Shown one piece after another: positions 51,839 through 61,589 of a stretch of DNA of 64,000 nt; within the stretch, counting starts at the first letter, position 1; the number at the start of each line of letters is the position of its first letter. The DNA is from Lachnospiraceae bacterium (GTDB lineage: Bacteria; Bacillota; Clostridia; Lachnospirales; Lachnospiraceae): the NCBI GenBank assembly GCA_029008875.1, contig JAQXJP010000015.1, positions 1-64,000 of the forward strand. The letters are read 5' to 3'. Both the position numbers and the translations under genes were made by a program. Under the pieces are notes generated by a model that made no database searches, was not told the DNA's origin, and saw only the letters and a program-made list of their open reading frames with translations.

Positions 51839-53056
51839 ATGGACGGAGTTTTATCTCAGGAAGAAATTAATGCATTGCTGAGTAATCCCGGCGGTTCCGG
51901 TGGTGCGGGCGATAGTGAAACGCTTACCGAAATTGAGAAAGATACCATTGGCGAAATTGCCAACATCAGTATGGGTACTGCGGCAACAACATTATTTTCT
52001 CTGGTTAATCGCAGAGTGGAGATTTCTACGCCGGTAGTTTCCCTTACCCAATGGGATGAAATCGCGGAGAGGTATGAAAAGCCGTGTGTATTTATTCGAA
52101 TTGCATATACCGTAGGATTGGACGGAAGTAATATTCTGGTTCTCAAGGAGAACGATGTAAAAATCATCACGGACCTTATGATGGGCGGTGACGGAACCAA
52201 CACAGAGGGAGAACTGGGAGAACTTCATTTGAGTGCAATCAGCGAGGCTATGAACCAGATGATGGGGTCTTCTGCCACATCCCTTTCCTCCATGCTCAAC
52301 AAGATGATTGATATCAGCCCGCCAATTGCCAATGTGGTTGATTTGAAAGATAATGTGAATGAGAGTGAAATTGACGAGTTCCTGTCCGGACAGTTTGTCA
52401 AGATCTCTTTCCGCATGGAGATTGGAGATTTGGTGGACAGCGAGATTATGCAGTTGTATCCCATTGCCTTTGCCAAGGAAATGTGTAAGGGGGCTGCCAG
52501 CACCATGGAGGCGGATACCAGCAGCATCAAGGAGGATGCGCCGACTCCTGCTCCGGCACCGGCACCTGCTCCCACAGCAGCTGCGCAACCGCAGATGAAT
52601 CCGAATATGATGGGACAGCCAATGGGACAGCCGATGATGGGTCAGCCGATGATGGGGCAGCCGATGATGGGACAACCGATGATGGGTCAGCCGATGATGG
52701 GACAACCGATGATGGGTCAGCCGATGATGGGACAACCGGTCAATGTGCAACCGGCCCAGTTTACTGCATTCAATGGCGGAGCCGGCGGATATTATCAGCC
52801 GGAGAATATTGATCTGATTATGGATGTTCCCCTTGAGGTTACAGTGGAACTTGGCAGGACAACAAAATCCATCTCCGATATTTTGGATTTTGCGCCGGGT
52901 AAGATTATTGAATTGAACAAGATTGCAGGGGAACCGATTGACATTTTGGTAAACGGCAAGAACGTTGCAAAAGGTGAAGTTGTTGTTATTGAGGAGAGCT
53001 TTGGTATTCGAATTACGGAGATTATCAGTAATACAAGTAATATGCAGAAGCAGTAA
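51839..53056 (+). CDS. fliY: Flagellar motor switch phosphatase FliY (FliN-type SpoA domain)
   Basis: This 405-residue protein has an N-terminal CheY-P-binding-like peptide (MDGVLSQEEINALLSNPG), a CheC-like phosphatase domain with two catalytic-type motifs (ETLTEIEKDTIGEIANISMG and ELHLSAISEAMNQMMGS), a Pro/Ala then Met/Gly/Gln/Pro-rich linker (about 240-305) with nine MGQP units, and a C-terminal FliN-type SpoA domain (about 325-400). FliY dephosphorylates CheY-P at the switch in Gram-positive bacteria. The linker is unusual (see the repeat entry). It lies 5 bp after fliM. Confidence 0.95.
   Translation: MDGVLSQEEINALLSNPGGSGGAGDSETLTEIEKDTIGEIANISMGTAATTLFSLVNRRVEISTPVVSLTQWDEIAERYEKPCVFIRIAYTVGLDGSNILVLKENDVKIITDLMMGGDGTNTEGELGELHLSAISEAMNQMMGSSATSLSSMLNKMIDISPPIANVVDLKDNVNESEIDEFLSGQFVKISFRMEIGDLVDSEIMQLYPIAFAKEMCKGAASTMEADTSSIKEDAPTPAPAPAPAPTAAAQPQMNPNMMGQPMGQPMMGQPMMGQPMMGQPMMGQPMMGQPMMGQPMMGQPVNVQPAQFTAFNGGAGGYYQPENIDLIMDVPLEVTVELGRTTKSISDILDFAPGKIIELNKIAGEPIDILVNGKNVAKGEVVVIEESFGIRITEIISNTSNMQKQ
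52607..52738 (+). repeat. 15-bp tandem repeats encoding the MMGQP linker in FliY
   Basis: The array encodes MMGQP, then MGQP, then seven more MMGQP units (44 residues, 132 bp). Units differ only at wobble positions (GGA, GGT or GGG; CAG or CAA). The near identity suggests recent slippage and possible copy-number variation. One unit lacks a codon, but the frame is kept. Confidence 0.95.
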
Positions 53057-53062
53057 AAGGAT

Positions 53063-53434
53063 ATGAGTATTTTATTATCATCATCGCTGGAAAGCTTTTT
53101 ACAATTGATTGGCGTTCTGCTGATTTTTGTGTTTGTACTCTTTATCACATATATCACCACCAGATGGCTGGGGGGATATACGAGAGCGCACAGTCATAAT
53201 AAGAATCTGAAGATGATTGAGACCATCAACATGGGTAACAATAAGATGATCAGTATTGTGCAGGCAGGGACAAAGTATCTGGTGGTGTCGGTCGGAAAGG
53301 ATGACATTCATTTTTTGACGGAACTGACAGAGGAGGAATTGTCCGAACTTCCGGATTATTCGGAGAGTACAGCGGGGCAGGAAAGCTTTCAGCAGATTTT
53401 TGAAAAGGTAAAAGCAAAATTACCGAAAAAATAG
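53063..53434 (+). CDS. fliO: Flagellar biosynthetic protein FliO (FliZ type)
   Basis: This 123-residue protein has one N-terminal membrane helix (LIGVLLIFVFVLFITYITTR) and a small cytoplasmic domain with the FliO pattern (HSHNKNLKMIETINMGNNKM, then ISIVQAGTKYLVVSVGKDDI). It helps assemble the FliP-FliQ-FliR export gate. It lies between fliY and fliP; no cheY gene is present in between. Confidence 0.88.
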   Translation: MSILLSSSLESFLQLIGVLLIFVFVLFITYITTRWLGGYTRAHSHNKNLKMIETINMGNNKMISIVQAGTKYLVVSVGKDDIHFLTELTEEELSELPDYSESTAGQESFQQIFEKVKAKLPKK

Positions 53435-53441
53435 GATTATT

Positions 53442-54326
53442 ATGAGTAACAAGTTTAAGAAGAGATACTGTACCTGGTCATTTATCTTCGCAGTTGCAGT
53501 AGTGATTATTACAATTTATACCGGGTTTGCTTCCCCGGAGGTGGCGTTTGCAACAGGAAATACCGTGGGAGATGAGATTGCGGATGAGACATTCGATCCG
53601 GAAAGTATCACGGGCTTCACGAATCCTGTGGATGGAGCTACCGCGGATGCTATGGGGGACAATACCAACGGTTTTTCTATTATTTACAATAATTCTGAAG
53701 GATCCATCTCCACTCCGGTGCGCATGCTTTTGGTATTGACGATTTTATCGTTGGCGCCATCCATCTTGATTATGATGACTTCTTTTACGAGAATCATCAT
53801 CGTATTGCATTTTGTCAGGACGGCTATCGGTACACAAACTGCTCCGCCCAATCAGGTTCTTGTGGGACTTGCACTGTTTTTGACGTTTTTCATCATGTGG
53901 CCCACATTTTCCCAAATTAATGAAGTTGCCATCAAACCCTTGGATGCGGGGGAGATTACCCAGCAGGAGGCTTTTGCTGCGGCGCAGGTTCCCCTTCGCG
54001 AGTTTATGTACGGACAGACCCAGACCAAGGATCTGGAGGTTTTCTTGGAGATATCCGGGGAGACCTATGAGTCCTACGACGAGGTGCCTTTTACCACATT
54101 GGTGCCCGCCTTTATTTTGAGTGAGCTTCGAAGAGCCTTTATTATGGGCTTTTTGATATATATTCCCTTTATTGTCATTGATATGGTTGTATCATCCGTG
54201 CTCATGTCCATGGGTATGATGATGTTACCACCTACGACCATATCGCTACCGTTCAAGATACTCCTGTTTATTTTGGCTGACGGATGGGATTTGGTAATTA
54301 AGTCAGTGGTTCAGACGTTTTATTAG
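53442..54326 (+). CDS. fliP: Flagellar export gate protein FliP
   Basis: This 294-residue protein starts with a basic N-terminus and a signal-peptide-like helix (YCTWSFIFAVAVVIITIYTG, then Ala-rich cleavage region). Four further helices follow. Family segments are SFTRIIIVLHFVRTAIGTQT, APPNQVLVGLALFLTFFIMW and the long C-terminal stretch (PFIVIDMVVSSVLMSMGMMM). It forms the core of the export gate with FliQ and FliR. The N-terminal 80 residues are longer than in many FliP proteins. Confidence 0.96.
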   Translation: MSNKFKKRYCTWSFIFAVAVVIITIYTGFASPEVAFATGNTVGDEIADETFDPESITGFTNPVDGATADAMGDNTNGFSIIYNNSEGSISTPVRMLLVLTILSLAPSILIMMTSFTRIIIVLHFVRTAIGTQTAPPNQVLVGLALFLTFFIMWPTFSQINEVAIKPLDAGEITQQEAFAAAQVPLREFMYGQTQTKDLEVFLEISGETYESYDEVPFTTLVPAFILSELRRAFIMGFLIYIPFIVIDMVVSSVLMSMGMMMLPPTTISLPFKILLFILADGWDLVIKSVVQTFY

Positions 54327-54340
54327 TGAGGGAGTGACGT

Positions 54341-54619
54341 ATGGATTTTGAAGGAGCAGTACTTGATATTGCGAGAGAAGCCATCTATACCATCATCATA
54401 ACTTCGGCACCGCTTTTGCTGGTTTCCCTGATTGTGGGGTTGATCGTCAGTATTTTTCAGACAGTCACCTCCATCCAGGAGCAGACCTTGACATTTGTTC
54501 CCAAGATTCTGGCGGTGTTTATCACAATGATGATATGCGGTTCATGGATGATTAACAATATGTCCGGTTTTATGACGGAATTGTGGTCAAACTTCAGTTA
54601 TTACTTGAGTATGGTGTGA
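54341..54619 (+). CDS. fliQ: Flagellar export gate protein FliQ
   Basis: This 92-residue protein has two membrane helices (about 16-38 and 53-73) and the FliQ motif TVTSIQEQTLTFVPKILAVF. It is the smallest gate component, present in four copies around FliP-FliR. It lies between fliP and fliR with short gaps. Confidence 0.95.
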   Translation: MDFEGAVLDIAREAIYTIIITSAPLLLVSLIVGLIVSIFQTVTSIQEQTLTFVPKILAVFITMMICGSWMINNMSGFMTELWSNFSYYLSMV

Positions 54620-54625
54620 TGTTTT

Positions 54626-55405
54626 ATGGTAAACATGAGTTTCTCGCTGGTTAATTTTGAATATTTTCTGCTGATTTTGGTTCGAATTACAGCTTTTATT
54701 TATATCGCACCGATTTTTAATTCGAGAGGTGTTCCCAATCAGGTGAAAATCGGTTTGGGTGCCATATTGTCTGTGCTGCTGTATAACATGGTGGATCACC
54801 CGGTATTGGAGTATACAAGCGTTATCGGATACGCAATATATGTATTGAAAGAGGGAATTACGGGGTTGCTGATTGGTTTTGCTGCGAACATCTGTAGTTC
54901 CATTATTTTATTTGCGGGCAATGTCATGGACATGGATATCGGCTTTTCCATGATGACCGAATTTAACATAGAGATGGGAACGGAAGTGACGATTTCCGGT
55001 AATTTCTATTATTATCTGGTCATGTTGCTGTTGGTGGGATCCGATATGCATGTTTACGTATTGCGGGCAATCTGTGATTCATTTTCCGTAGTTCCCATCG
55101 GGGGTGCCGTGTTTGAATGGGATAGTATGCTACTGTCCATGATTCGATATATGGGGGATCTGTTTATCATCGCATTCCGTATCTTTTTGCCGGTGTTTGC
55201 CTGCATTATGATCTTGAATTGTATTTTGGGTATCATGGCAAAGGTTGCCCCGCAGATGAATATGTTTGCGGTAGGAATTCAGCTGAAGGTGTTGGTGGGA
55301 CTGGTGGTGATCTTCCTCACCGCATTTATGATTCCCGATATTGCAAACTTTATTTACTCTGAAATCAAGCAGATGGTGGTGTTGATGATTGAATCCATGT
55401 ATTGA
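54626..55405 (+). CDS. fliR: Flagellar export gate protein FliR
   Basis: This 259-residue protein has six membrane helices and the FliR pattern (ILVRITAFIYIAPIFNSRGV, then LLIGFAANICSSIILFAGNV and the C-terminal GIMAKVAPQMNMFAVGIQLK). It completes the FliP5-FliQ4-FliR1 gate. flhB begins 5 bp after its stop codon. Confidence 0.95.
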   Translation: MVNMSFSLVNFEYFLLILVRITAFIYIAPIFNSRGVPNQVKIGLGAILSVLLYNMVDHPVLEYTSVIGYAIYVLKEGITGLLIGFAANICSSIILFAGNVMDMDIGFSMMTEFNIEMGTEVTISGNFYYYLVMLLLVGSDMHVYVLRAICDSFSVVPIGGAVFEWDSMLLSMIRYMGDLFIIAFRIFLPVFACIMILNCILGIMAKVAPQMNMFAVGIQLKVLVGLVVIFLTAFMIPDIANFIYSEIKQMVVLMIESMY

Positions 55406-55409
55406 TGAT

Positions 55410-56534
55410 ATGAAACTGAATACCCGCTTGGCCTACAACCTGCAGTGGTTTGCAAAGGACGGAGAGGGAGGAGAGAAGACGGAGCCTGCAACCGCCAAGA
55501 AATTGGAGGATGCCAGAAAAGAAGGAAAGGTTGCCAAGAGCAAGGAATTGACATCGGCCTTCGATCTCATCGTGCTGTTTCTGTGCCTGAAGATTTTTGT
55601 GAGCTATGTGGGCGGTGGCATGCTGGATGTTTTTTCTGCGGTGTATGGCAACATGGCGGACTTTGTCAAGATAAACAGCGCCTTTTTGTCTTCGCAGGCA
55701 GTGGCAGGTCTGATGGCGGACATGATCAAGAGGTGGATGCTGATTGTTTTGCCCTTTTTTCTGTTTGGAATTGTGATTACATTCTTGATTACCATTGTCC
55801 AGGTTAAGTGGAAAATCTCCACGAAACCGTTGGAACCGAAACTGGACAAGTTTAATCCCATCAATGGGTTTAAACGTATTTTTTCCAAGGATTCTCTGTT
55901 CAATCTCGTTATGTCGATCATCAAGGTCGGGGTGATTGGATTTATCGCATACATGTGCATTAAGGACAAGAGGGACGATTTGTTTATCCTCTATGATATC
56001 CCCCTGAATCAGGCGATTGCCCTGATTGGCAATATCATTATTGACACGGGATTGAAGATCAGCCTGTTTTATCTGATTGTCGGAATTGCGGATTTCGCAT
56101 ACCAGAAATGGAAGTTCAGCGATGAGATGAAGATGACTAAGCAGGAAGTGAAGGACGAGTTTAAGAACACGGAGGGAGATCCGCAGATCAAAGGACGTCA
56201 GAGAAGAGTGATGCAGGAAGTATCCAGACGTCGAATGATGCAGGATGTACCGAAGGCGGACGTGGTAATTACGAACCCGACTCATTTTGCCGTGGCATTA
56301 AAATACGACGCAGAGGCCGGAAAAGCCCCCTATTTGCTGGCAAAAGGAGAGGACTATCTGGCGTTAAAAATTAAGGAAATCGCGCGGGAGAACGGCGTTG
56401 AGATTGTTGAGAACAAGCCGCTTGCGCGAATGATTTACCACAATGTGGATGTGGGAAATGAAATTCCGCCGGAACTGTACCAGGCGGTGGCAGAAATTCT
56501 TGCCAATATCTACCGCAAGAATCATGCTTCGTAA
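55410..56534 (+). CDS. flhB: Flagellar export switch protein FlhB
   Basis: This 374-residue protein has a conserved N-terminal segment (LQWFAKDGEGGEKTEPATAK), four membrane helices (about 40-220) and the cytoplasmic domain with the autocleavage motif NPTH (289-292), which controls the switch from hook to filament substrates. The ATG at 55410 is chosen over an upstream TTG in fliR. There is no strong ribosome binding site, so translation may be coupled to fliR. Confidence 0.95.
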   Translation: MKLNTRLAYNLQWFAKDGEGGEKTEPATAKKLEDARKEGKVAKSKELTSAFDLIVLFLCLKIFVSYVGGGMLDVFSAVYGNMADFVKINSAFLSSQAVAGLMADMIKRWMLIVLPFFLFGIVITFLITIVQVKWKISTKPLEPKLDKFNPINGFKRIFSKDSLFNLVMSIIKVGVIGFIAYMCIKDKRDDLFILYDIPLNQAIALIGNIIIDTGLKISLFYLIVGIADFAYQKWKFSDEMKMTKQEVKDEFKNTEGDPQIKGRQRRVMQEVSRRRMMQDVPKADVVITNPTHFAVALKYDAEAGKAPYLLAKGEDYLALKIKEIARENGVEIVENKPLARMIYHNVDVGNEIPPELYQAVAEILANIYRKNHAS

Positions 56535-56614
56535 TCCATATATTCGTTTAGAAAAAGTAATTTTGTGAAATACAACATCCGGAGAAATTATTTTGAGAAA
56601 GGAGGCGTACATAA

Positions 56615-58660
56615 TTGAAAAAAGCGGATCTTGGCGTAGGATTATATTTGCTTGCTGCAGTGATTTTCTTCATCATCCCTATACCGTCCATACTTTTGGA
56701 TGTTATGTTGGCGCTGAATATCTCAATGGCTCTCATTATTATGTTTAATGTATTGTTCGCGAAGGAGGTTTTGGATATGTCCTTCTTCCCGACCTTACTG
56801 TTGTTTACCACTATTTTTCGTATCTCACTGAATATGTCATCCACACGACTGATTCTTACCACAGGTGATCCAGGAAACGTAGTAACCACCTTTGGTGAGT
56901 TCGTAGGTGGCGGAGATTTGGTCATCGGAGCGATTGTATTCGTCGTTCTGATTTTGATTCAGTTTATTGTCATCAACAAAGGTTCGGAACGAGTATCCGA
57001 GGTAACCGCTCGATTCACCTTGGACGCTATGCCCGGTAAGCAGATGGCGATTGATGCGGATTTGAACACCGGTGCCATCACGGACAAGGAAGCGCAGGAG
57101 AGACGTGAGAAAATCCAGAAAGAGGCGAGCTTCTTTGGCTCCATGGACGGTGCCACGAAGTACGTAAAGGGAGATGCCACAGCAGGTCTTATCATCACCA
57201 TCATCAACCTGGTGGGGGGAACTGCGATGGGGGTGATGAATCAGGGATTGGATTTTTCCGCCGCCATCAGCCAATTCGGTATCCTCACCATCGGTGACGG
57301 GTTGGTTTCCCAGATACCTTCCCTTTTGATTTCACTTTCCACCGGTATTCTGGTAACAAAGGGCTCCGGCGAGGCGGACTTTACCGGAATGCTGGTCAAG
57401 CAGTTGTTCGGCGTGCCGAAGGTTCTCTATATCGTGGGAGGCGTGCTGTGCTTCCTGGGAATTGTAACACCGCTGAATCCGCTGATTTTTATCTTGCTGG
57501 GGGCCGCTTTTATTGTGACAGGCCGCTCCATGAGCAAGGTGATTGGGGAGGAATCCATCGAGGAGGAGGTCGCCCAGGCGGAGACGGAAGCGGAGGAGAT
57601 CCGAAGGCCGGAGAATGTGGTGTCTCTTCTGTCTGTGGATCCCATCGAGTTGGAGTTCGGCTACGGAATCATTCCCCTGGCGGATGTCAATCAAGGCGGC
57701 GATTTGCTGGATCGCGTAGTAATGATTCGAAGACAGATTGCGTTGGAGTTGGGTACGGTTGTCCCGATTATTCGTTTGCGGGATAACATTCAGTTGAACC
57801 CCAATCAGTACATCATCAAGATTAAGGGAATTCAGGTTACGGAGGGAGAAATCTTATTTGACCACTATATGGCTATGAATCCGGGGTATGTGGAGGAGGA
57901 GATTACCGGTATCCCGACCTTCGAGCCTTCCTTCCATCTGCCGGCTATCTGGATCACCGAGGGCCAGAGGGAGCGGGCGGAGAGCTTGGGTTACACGGTT
58001 GTGGATCCACCTTCCATCATCGCAACCCATTTGACGGAGGTGATTCGCTCCCACATTGCAGAGCTTTTGACCAGGCAGGATGTGCAGAATCTGGTCAACA
58101 ACCTGAAGGAATCCAACCCGGTTTTGGTGGACGAACTTATCCCGAAGATGTTGGGGCTTGGCGAGGTGCAGAAGGTATTGCAGAATCTTTTGGAGGAGGG
58201 TATCTCCATCCGGGATTTGCTTACGATTTTTGAGTCCCTGGCAGACCATGCTTCGGCGACCAGAGATACGGATGTGCTGACGGAATATGTGCGCCAAAGC
58301 TTAAAGCGCGCGATTTCCAACAAATATTTTCCGGCGAATGAGACCACCAGCGTGGTAACCCTGGATCCCCGTGTGGAGCAGGAGATTATGGCTTCCGTGA
58401 AGCAGACGGAGCAGGGAGCTTATCTGACTCTGGACCCGGAGAAGACACGCAAGATTATGGCTTCCGTGGAGACGGAGGTAGGGAAGTTGGAGAGTCTCGG
58501 AAAAAATGCTATTATCATTACATCCCCCATTGTGCGGATGTATTTTAAGAAGTTGACAGAAGAGTATTTTAAGGATCTGATTGTTGTGTCTTATAATGAA
58601 GTGGATTCCAGTGTGGAATTACAATCTGTGGGAATGGTGACATACGCAAATGACAATTAA
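56615..58660 (+). CDS. flhA: Flagellar export apparatus protein FlhA
   Basis: This 681-residue protein has eight membrane helices in the first ~310 residues, with the FHIPEP signature RFTLDAMPGKQMAIDADLNT, and a large cytoplasmic domain that binds export chaperones (RRQIALELGTVVPIIRLRDN). The start is a TTG at 56615, 10 nt after AAAGGAGG; no ATG is better placed. Its end overlaps flhF by 11 bp. Confidence 0.96.
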   Translation: MKKADLGVGLYLLAAVIFFIIPIPSILLDVMLALNISMALIIMFNVLFAKEVLDMSFFPTLLLFTTIFRISLNMSSTRLILTTGDPGNVVTTFGEFVGGGDLVIGAIVFVVLILIQFIVINKGSERVSEVTARFTLDAMPGKQMAIDADLNTGAITDKEAQERREKIQKEASFFGSMDGATKYVKGDATAGLIITIINLVGGTAMGVMNQGLDFSAAISQFGILTIGDGLVSQIPSLLISLSTGILVTKGSGEADFTGMLVKQLFGVPKVLYIVGGVLCFLGIVTPLNPLIFILLGAAFIVTGRSMSKVIGEESIEEEVAQAETEAEEIRRPENVVSLLSVDPIELEFGYGIIPLADVNQGGDLLDRVVMIRRQIALELGTVVPIIRLRDNIQLNPNQYIIKIKGIQVTEGEILFDHYMAMNPGYVEEEITGIPTFEPSFHLPAIWITEGQRERAESLGYTVVDPPSIIATHLTEVIRSHIAELLTRQDVQNLVNNLKESNPVLVDELIPKMLGLGEVQKVLQNLLEEGISIRDLLTIFESLADHASATRDTDVLTEYVRQSLKRAISNKYFPANETTSVVTLDPRVEQEIMASVKQTEQGAYLTLDPEKTRKIMASVETEVGKLESLGKNAIIITSPIVRMYFKKLTEEYFKDLIVVSYNEVDSSVELQSVGMVTYANDN

Positions 58661-59948
58661 TAAATTTCAAGGCAAGACAAAAGAAGAGGCAATTGAAAAA
58701 GCGAAGCAGGAGTTGGGTGAATCGGCCGTGATTATGAATGTCAAGGAAGTGAAACCAAAGGGGATTTTTCGCGCCTTCAAGAGTTCCACCTACGAAGTGA
58801 CGGCGGCAATGGAGGAGAGAGAGGTATCTGTCAGCCCCATGAGCGCGCTCAGCGCCCCCAAAAAAATGCATGATTCCATCAGCCTTGCCGCAGACGAAAA
58901 GATTGATATCCCTCCGATTGCAAGGCCGATTGCGAAAACAGAACCCATTCTGGGGCCGGAGCAGATCAAGAAGGCGGAGAGTTCCATGAAAGCGGAGCGG
59001 GGTGCAGAGGCACCGCGGGAACCTGACACAAATATAGAAAAAAGATTGGATGATTTGTCGACTATGCTGGAAAAGAAACTGGGTGTTCCCAAGAATCCGG
59101 AGACAGAAGCTGCTCCTGTAGCGCAGACTCCCAAATCACAGAGCTCGGAGGAGTTAAATTTTGTGCGGGTGCTGTACAACACCTTAATCAACAATGAGGT
59201 TAACGAGAAGTATGTGAACCAGATTATGGATGAGGTGGAACAGTTCATCAAGCCGGGCAACAGTGTAGATGTGATTCTGTCCAATGTATACCAGAAGATG
59301 ATTCTTCGATTCGGAAGACCGGAGACGATTCGTATGACCGGGCGGAGACCGAAGGTTATCTTCTTTATTGGTCCCACCGGCGTGGGCAAGACCACAACCA
59401 TCGCAAAAATCGCTTCCAAATATAAGGTGGAGCAGGACAAAAAGGTTGCCTTCATCACTGCGGATACTTACCGGATCGCTGCCACGGAGCAGCTTCGCGT
59501 GTATGCCAACATTCTGGATTCTCCCATGTCGGTGGTGTACAGCTCAGAGGATTTAAACGCTGCAATTGCCCGGATGGAGGATTACGATTTGATTTTTGTG
59601 GACACTGCAGGATTTTCTCACAAGAATGAGAACCAGCGCAGTGATACGAAGAAATTGATTGACGGCACGGACGTTGCTTTTTCCAAGGAAGTGTATCTGG
59701 TACTCAGTGCCACCACCAAGTACAAGGATCTGCTGGATATCATTGATATCTACAAGGAGATTGCCCCGGACTTCAAACTGATTTTCACAAAACTGGACGA
59801 GACCAGTGCATACGGAAATATCCTGAATGTCAAGTTATATTCCGGAGCGGATCTCTCCTATGTAACAAATGGTCAGAATGTGCCGGATGATATTGAAGTC
59901 TTCAATACCCAGAAGGTTGTTAAGCAGTTATTGGGGGGAGGCAGATAA
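58650..59948 (+). CDS. flhF: Flagellar SRP-like GTPase FlhF
   Basis: This 432-residue protein has a short N-terminal domain (MTINKFQGKTKEEAIEKAKQ), a variable linker, and the SRP-type NG domain with Walker A GPTGVGKTT (241-249), then ITADTYRIAATEQLRVYA and DLIFVDTAGFSHKN. FlhF sets the place or number of flagella together with FlhG. It overlaps flhA and is coupled to flhG by TAATG. Confidence 0.95.
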   Translation: MTINKFQGKTKEEAIEKAKQELGESAVIMNVKEVKPKGIFRAFKSSTYEVTAAMEEREVSVSPMSALSAPKKMHDSISLAADEKIDIPPIARPIAKTEPILGPEQIKKAESSMKAERGAEAPREPDTNIEKRLDDLSTMLEKKLGVPKNPETEAAPVAQTPKSQSSEELNFVRVLYNTLINNEVNEKYVNQIMDEVEQFIKPGNSVDVILSNVYQKMILRFGRPETIRMTGRRPKVIFFIGPTGVGKTTTIAKIASKYKVEQDKKVAFITADTYRIAATEQLRVYANILDSPMSVVYSSEDLNAAIARMEDYDLIFVDTAGFSHKNENQRSDTKKLIDGTDVAFSKEVYLVLSATTKYKDLLDIIDIYKEIAPDFKLIFTKLDETSAYGNILNVKLYSGADLSYVTNGQNVPDDIEVFNTQKVVKQLLGGGR

Positions 59949-60826
59949 TGGATCAGGCGACTCAACTTCGCAATGTTATTAAGATGCGCAACCAGAACAG
60001 TGCACCCCAGGCCCGTGTGATTACCATCACAAGCGGAAAGGGTGGCGTGGGCAAGTCCAATCTGGCTGTGAATCTTGCAATTCAGTTAAAAAAAGCGGGA
60101 AAGCGTGTCATCATATTCGATGCGGACTTTGGCCTGGCAAATATTGAGGTCATGTTCGGTGCAATCCCCAAGTATAATTTGTCGGATTTGATGTACCGCG
60201 GTATGTCCATTCAGGAGATCATTACCCCGGGACCTATGGATATCGGTTTCATATCCGGAGGCTCCGGTGTGATTTCTTTGAACAATCTCTATCACGACCA
60301 GATTATGTATTTAGTAAAATGCCTAAACGAATTGAATGAATTGGCAGATTTTATTATAATAGATACAGGCGCAGGAATTTCGGATCAGGTGCTGGAGTTT
60401 GTGATGGCGAGCCCGGAGGTGCTTCTGGTGACAACGCCGGAACCAAGCTCACTCACGGATTCCTATTCTCTGCTGAAGGCTTTATACCGCAATCCCAATT
60501 TCCAGACCGGCGGAACCACAATCCATGTGATCCCCAACAAGGTGACCTCCAGGGAGGAAGGGATGGCGGTCTATGAGAAACTGGAGTCCGTGGTGGAACA
60601 GTTTTTGAACGGACATTTGAATTATCTTGGGATGATTCCGCAGGACGCTGCGCTGGAGCGCTCTGTCAGACAGCAGAAGACCGTCTCTTTGAATGAGCCG
60701 AATGCGCATTCCACGAAGGCCTTTGCCTTAATAGCGGAGAGCCTTTTGAGCGGGAACGGAGAGCAGACACAATTAAAATGGGGAATTACACAGTTGTTTA
60801 CGAACTTTTTATCACGAAAAAGATAG
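59948..60826 (+). CDS. flhG: MinD/ParA-like ATPase FlhG (YlxH/FleN)
   Basis: This 292-residue ATPase has the deviant Walker A SGKGGVGKS (29-37), DADFGLANIEVMFG and IIDTGAGISDQVLEF. The N-terminal DQATQLR motif stimulates FlhF GTPase in Bacillus, and is kept here. It controls flagellar number by acting on FlhF. The C-terminal helix needed for membrane binding lies in the last 30 residues (LKWGITQLFTNFLSRKR). Confidence 0.95.
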   Translation: MDQATQLRNVIKMRNQNSAPQARVITITSGKGGVGKSNLAVNLAIQLKKAGKRVIIFDADFGLANIEVMFGAIPKYNLSDLMYRGMSIQEIITPGPMDIGFISGGSGVISLNNLYHDQIMYLVKCLNELNELADFIIIDTGAGISDQVLEFVMASPEVLLVTTPEPSSLTDSYSLLKALYRNPNFQTGGTTIHVIPNKVTSREEGMAVYEKLESVVEQFLNGHLNYLGMIPQDAALERSVRQQKTVSLNEPNAHSTKAFALIAESLLSGNGEQTQLKWGITQLFTNFLSRKR

Positions 60827-60836
60827 GGGATAATGG

Positions 60837-61589
60837 ATGCTACTTTCGGATATCACCAATTTGGGGGACAAGATTGATATCCAGTTGGTTCAACAACTGG
60901 AACAACTAAAGAGCGGGCAATTGAGCGAACCGATTCGGACGTACAAGAGCAGTCTGTTCGATTATCTGAACGATAAGGAAATCGAGATTGCCATGCCCAC
61001 AGAGAATGGCAGGATGGTGCTGTTTCAGGTTGGGTTGCGCTGCAGGATGCTTTTTTATACAAAAAAGGGATTGTACACCTGTTTTGCCACCGTGCAAAAG
61101 CGGTATAAAAAGGACAATTTCTTTATGCTTCAGATGCTGGTGGTCTCAGATCCGGTCAAGTTCCAGCGGAGGGAATTCTTCCGTGTGGAGTCCATGATTG
61201 ACATGAAATACATAAGAGTTCCCAGAGCGTTTGCGGAATACCCCACTACAGAATCGGTGTTCGAGCATATTCAGGAATTGGGATATGTGGAGAATCAGCG
61301 AAAGGGTATCACGCTGGATATCAGCGGCGGCGGTATTCGTTTTGTATCCGATGAGAGAATGGAACCGGAATCTTTCATTCTGATAATTATCCGGCTTACC
61401 AACGATAAAATTGATCAGACATTCTATTTGGTTACCGAAATGATAGATTCCATCCCGTCACCGAAAGTTTCGGGGAAATTTATCTCGCGGGGGAAATTCC
61501 TGTTCAAGGATTTGAAGGACAGAGAGGGAATTGTGAGATACGTATTTGAGGAAGAGCGAAGAATTCGCAGAAAAGAGATGGGATCATGA
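60837..61589 (+). CDS. PilZ-domain c-di-GMP receptor (YcgR/DgrA type)
   Basis: This 250-residue protein has an N-terminal YcgR-like domain (about 1-100) and a C-terminal PilZ domain with the two c-di-GMP-binding motifs, RxxxR in RREFFR (about residue 112) and DxSxxG in LDISGGG (about 160). Such proteins slow the motor when c-di-GMP is high, by acting on the stator or switch. It sits between flhG and cheB and overlaps cheB by ATGA, so c-di-GMP control is built into the flagellar operon. Confidence 0.93.
   Translation: MLLSDITNLGDKIDIQLVQQLEQLKSGQLSEPIRTYKSSLFDYLNDKEIEIAMPTENGRMVLFQVGLRCRMLFYTKKGLYTCFATVQKRYKKDNFFMLQMLVVSDPVKFQRREFFRVESMIDMKYIRVPRAFAEYPTTESVFEHIQELGYVENQRKGITLDISGGGIRFVSDERMEPESFILIIIRLTNDKIDQTFYLVTEMIDSIPSPKVSGKFISRGKFLFKDLKDREGIVRYVFEEERRIRRKEMGS

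Noticed and set aside
52607-52738. Regular short repeats as a possible CRISPR array.
   Set aside because: Units are contiguous 15-mers without spacers and are in frame within fliY.
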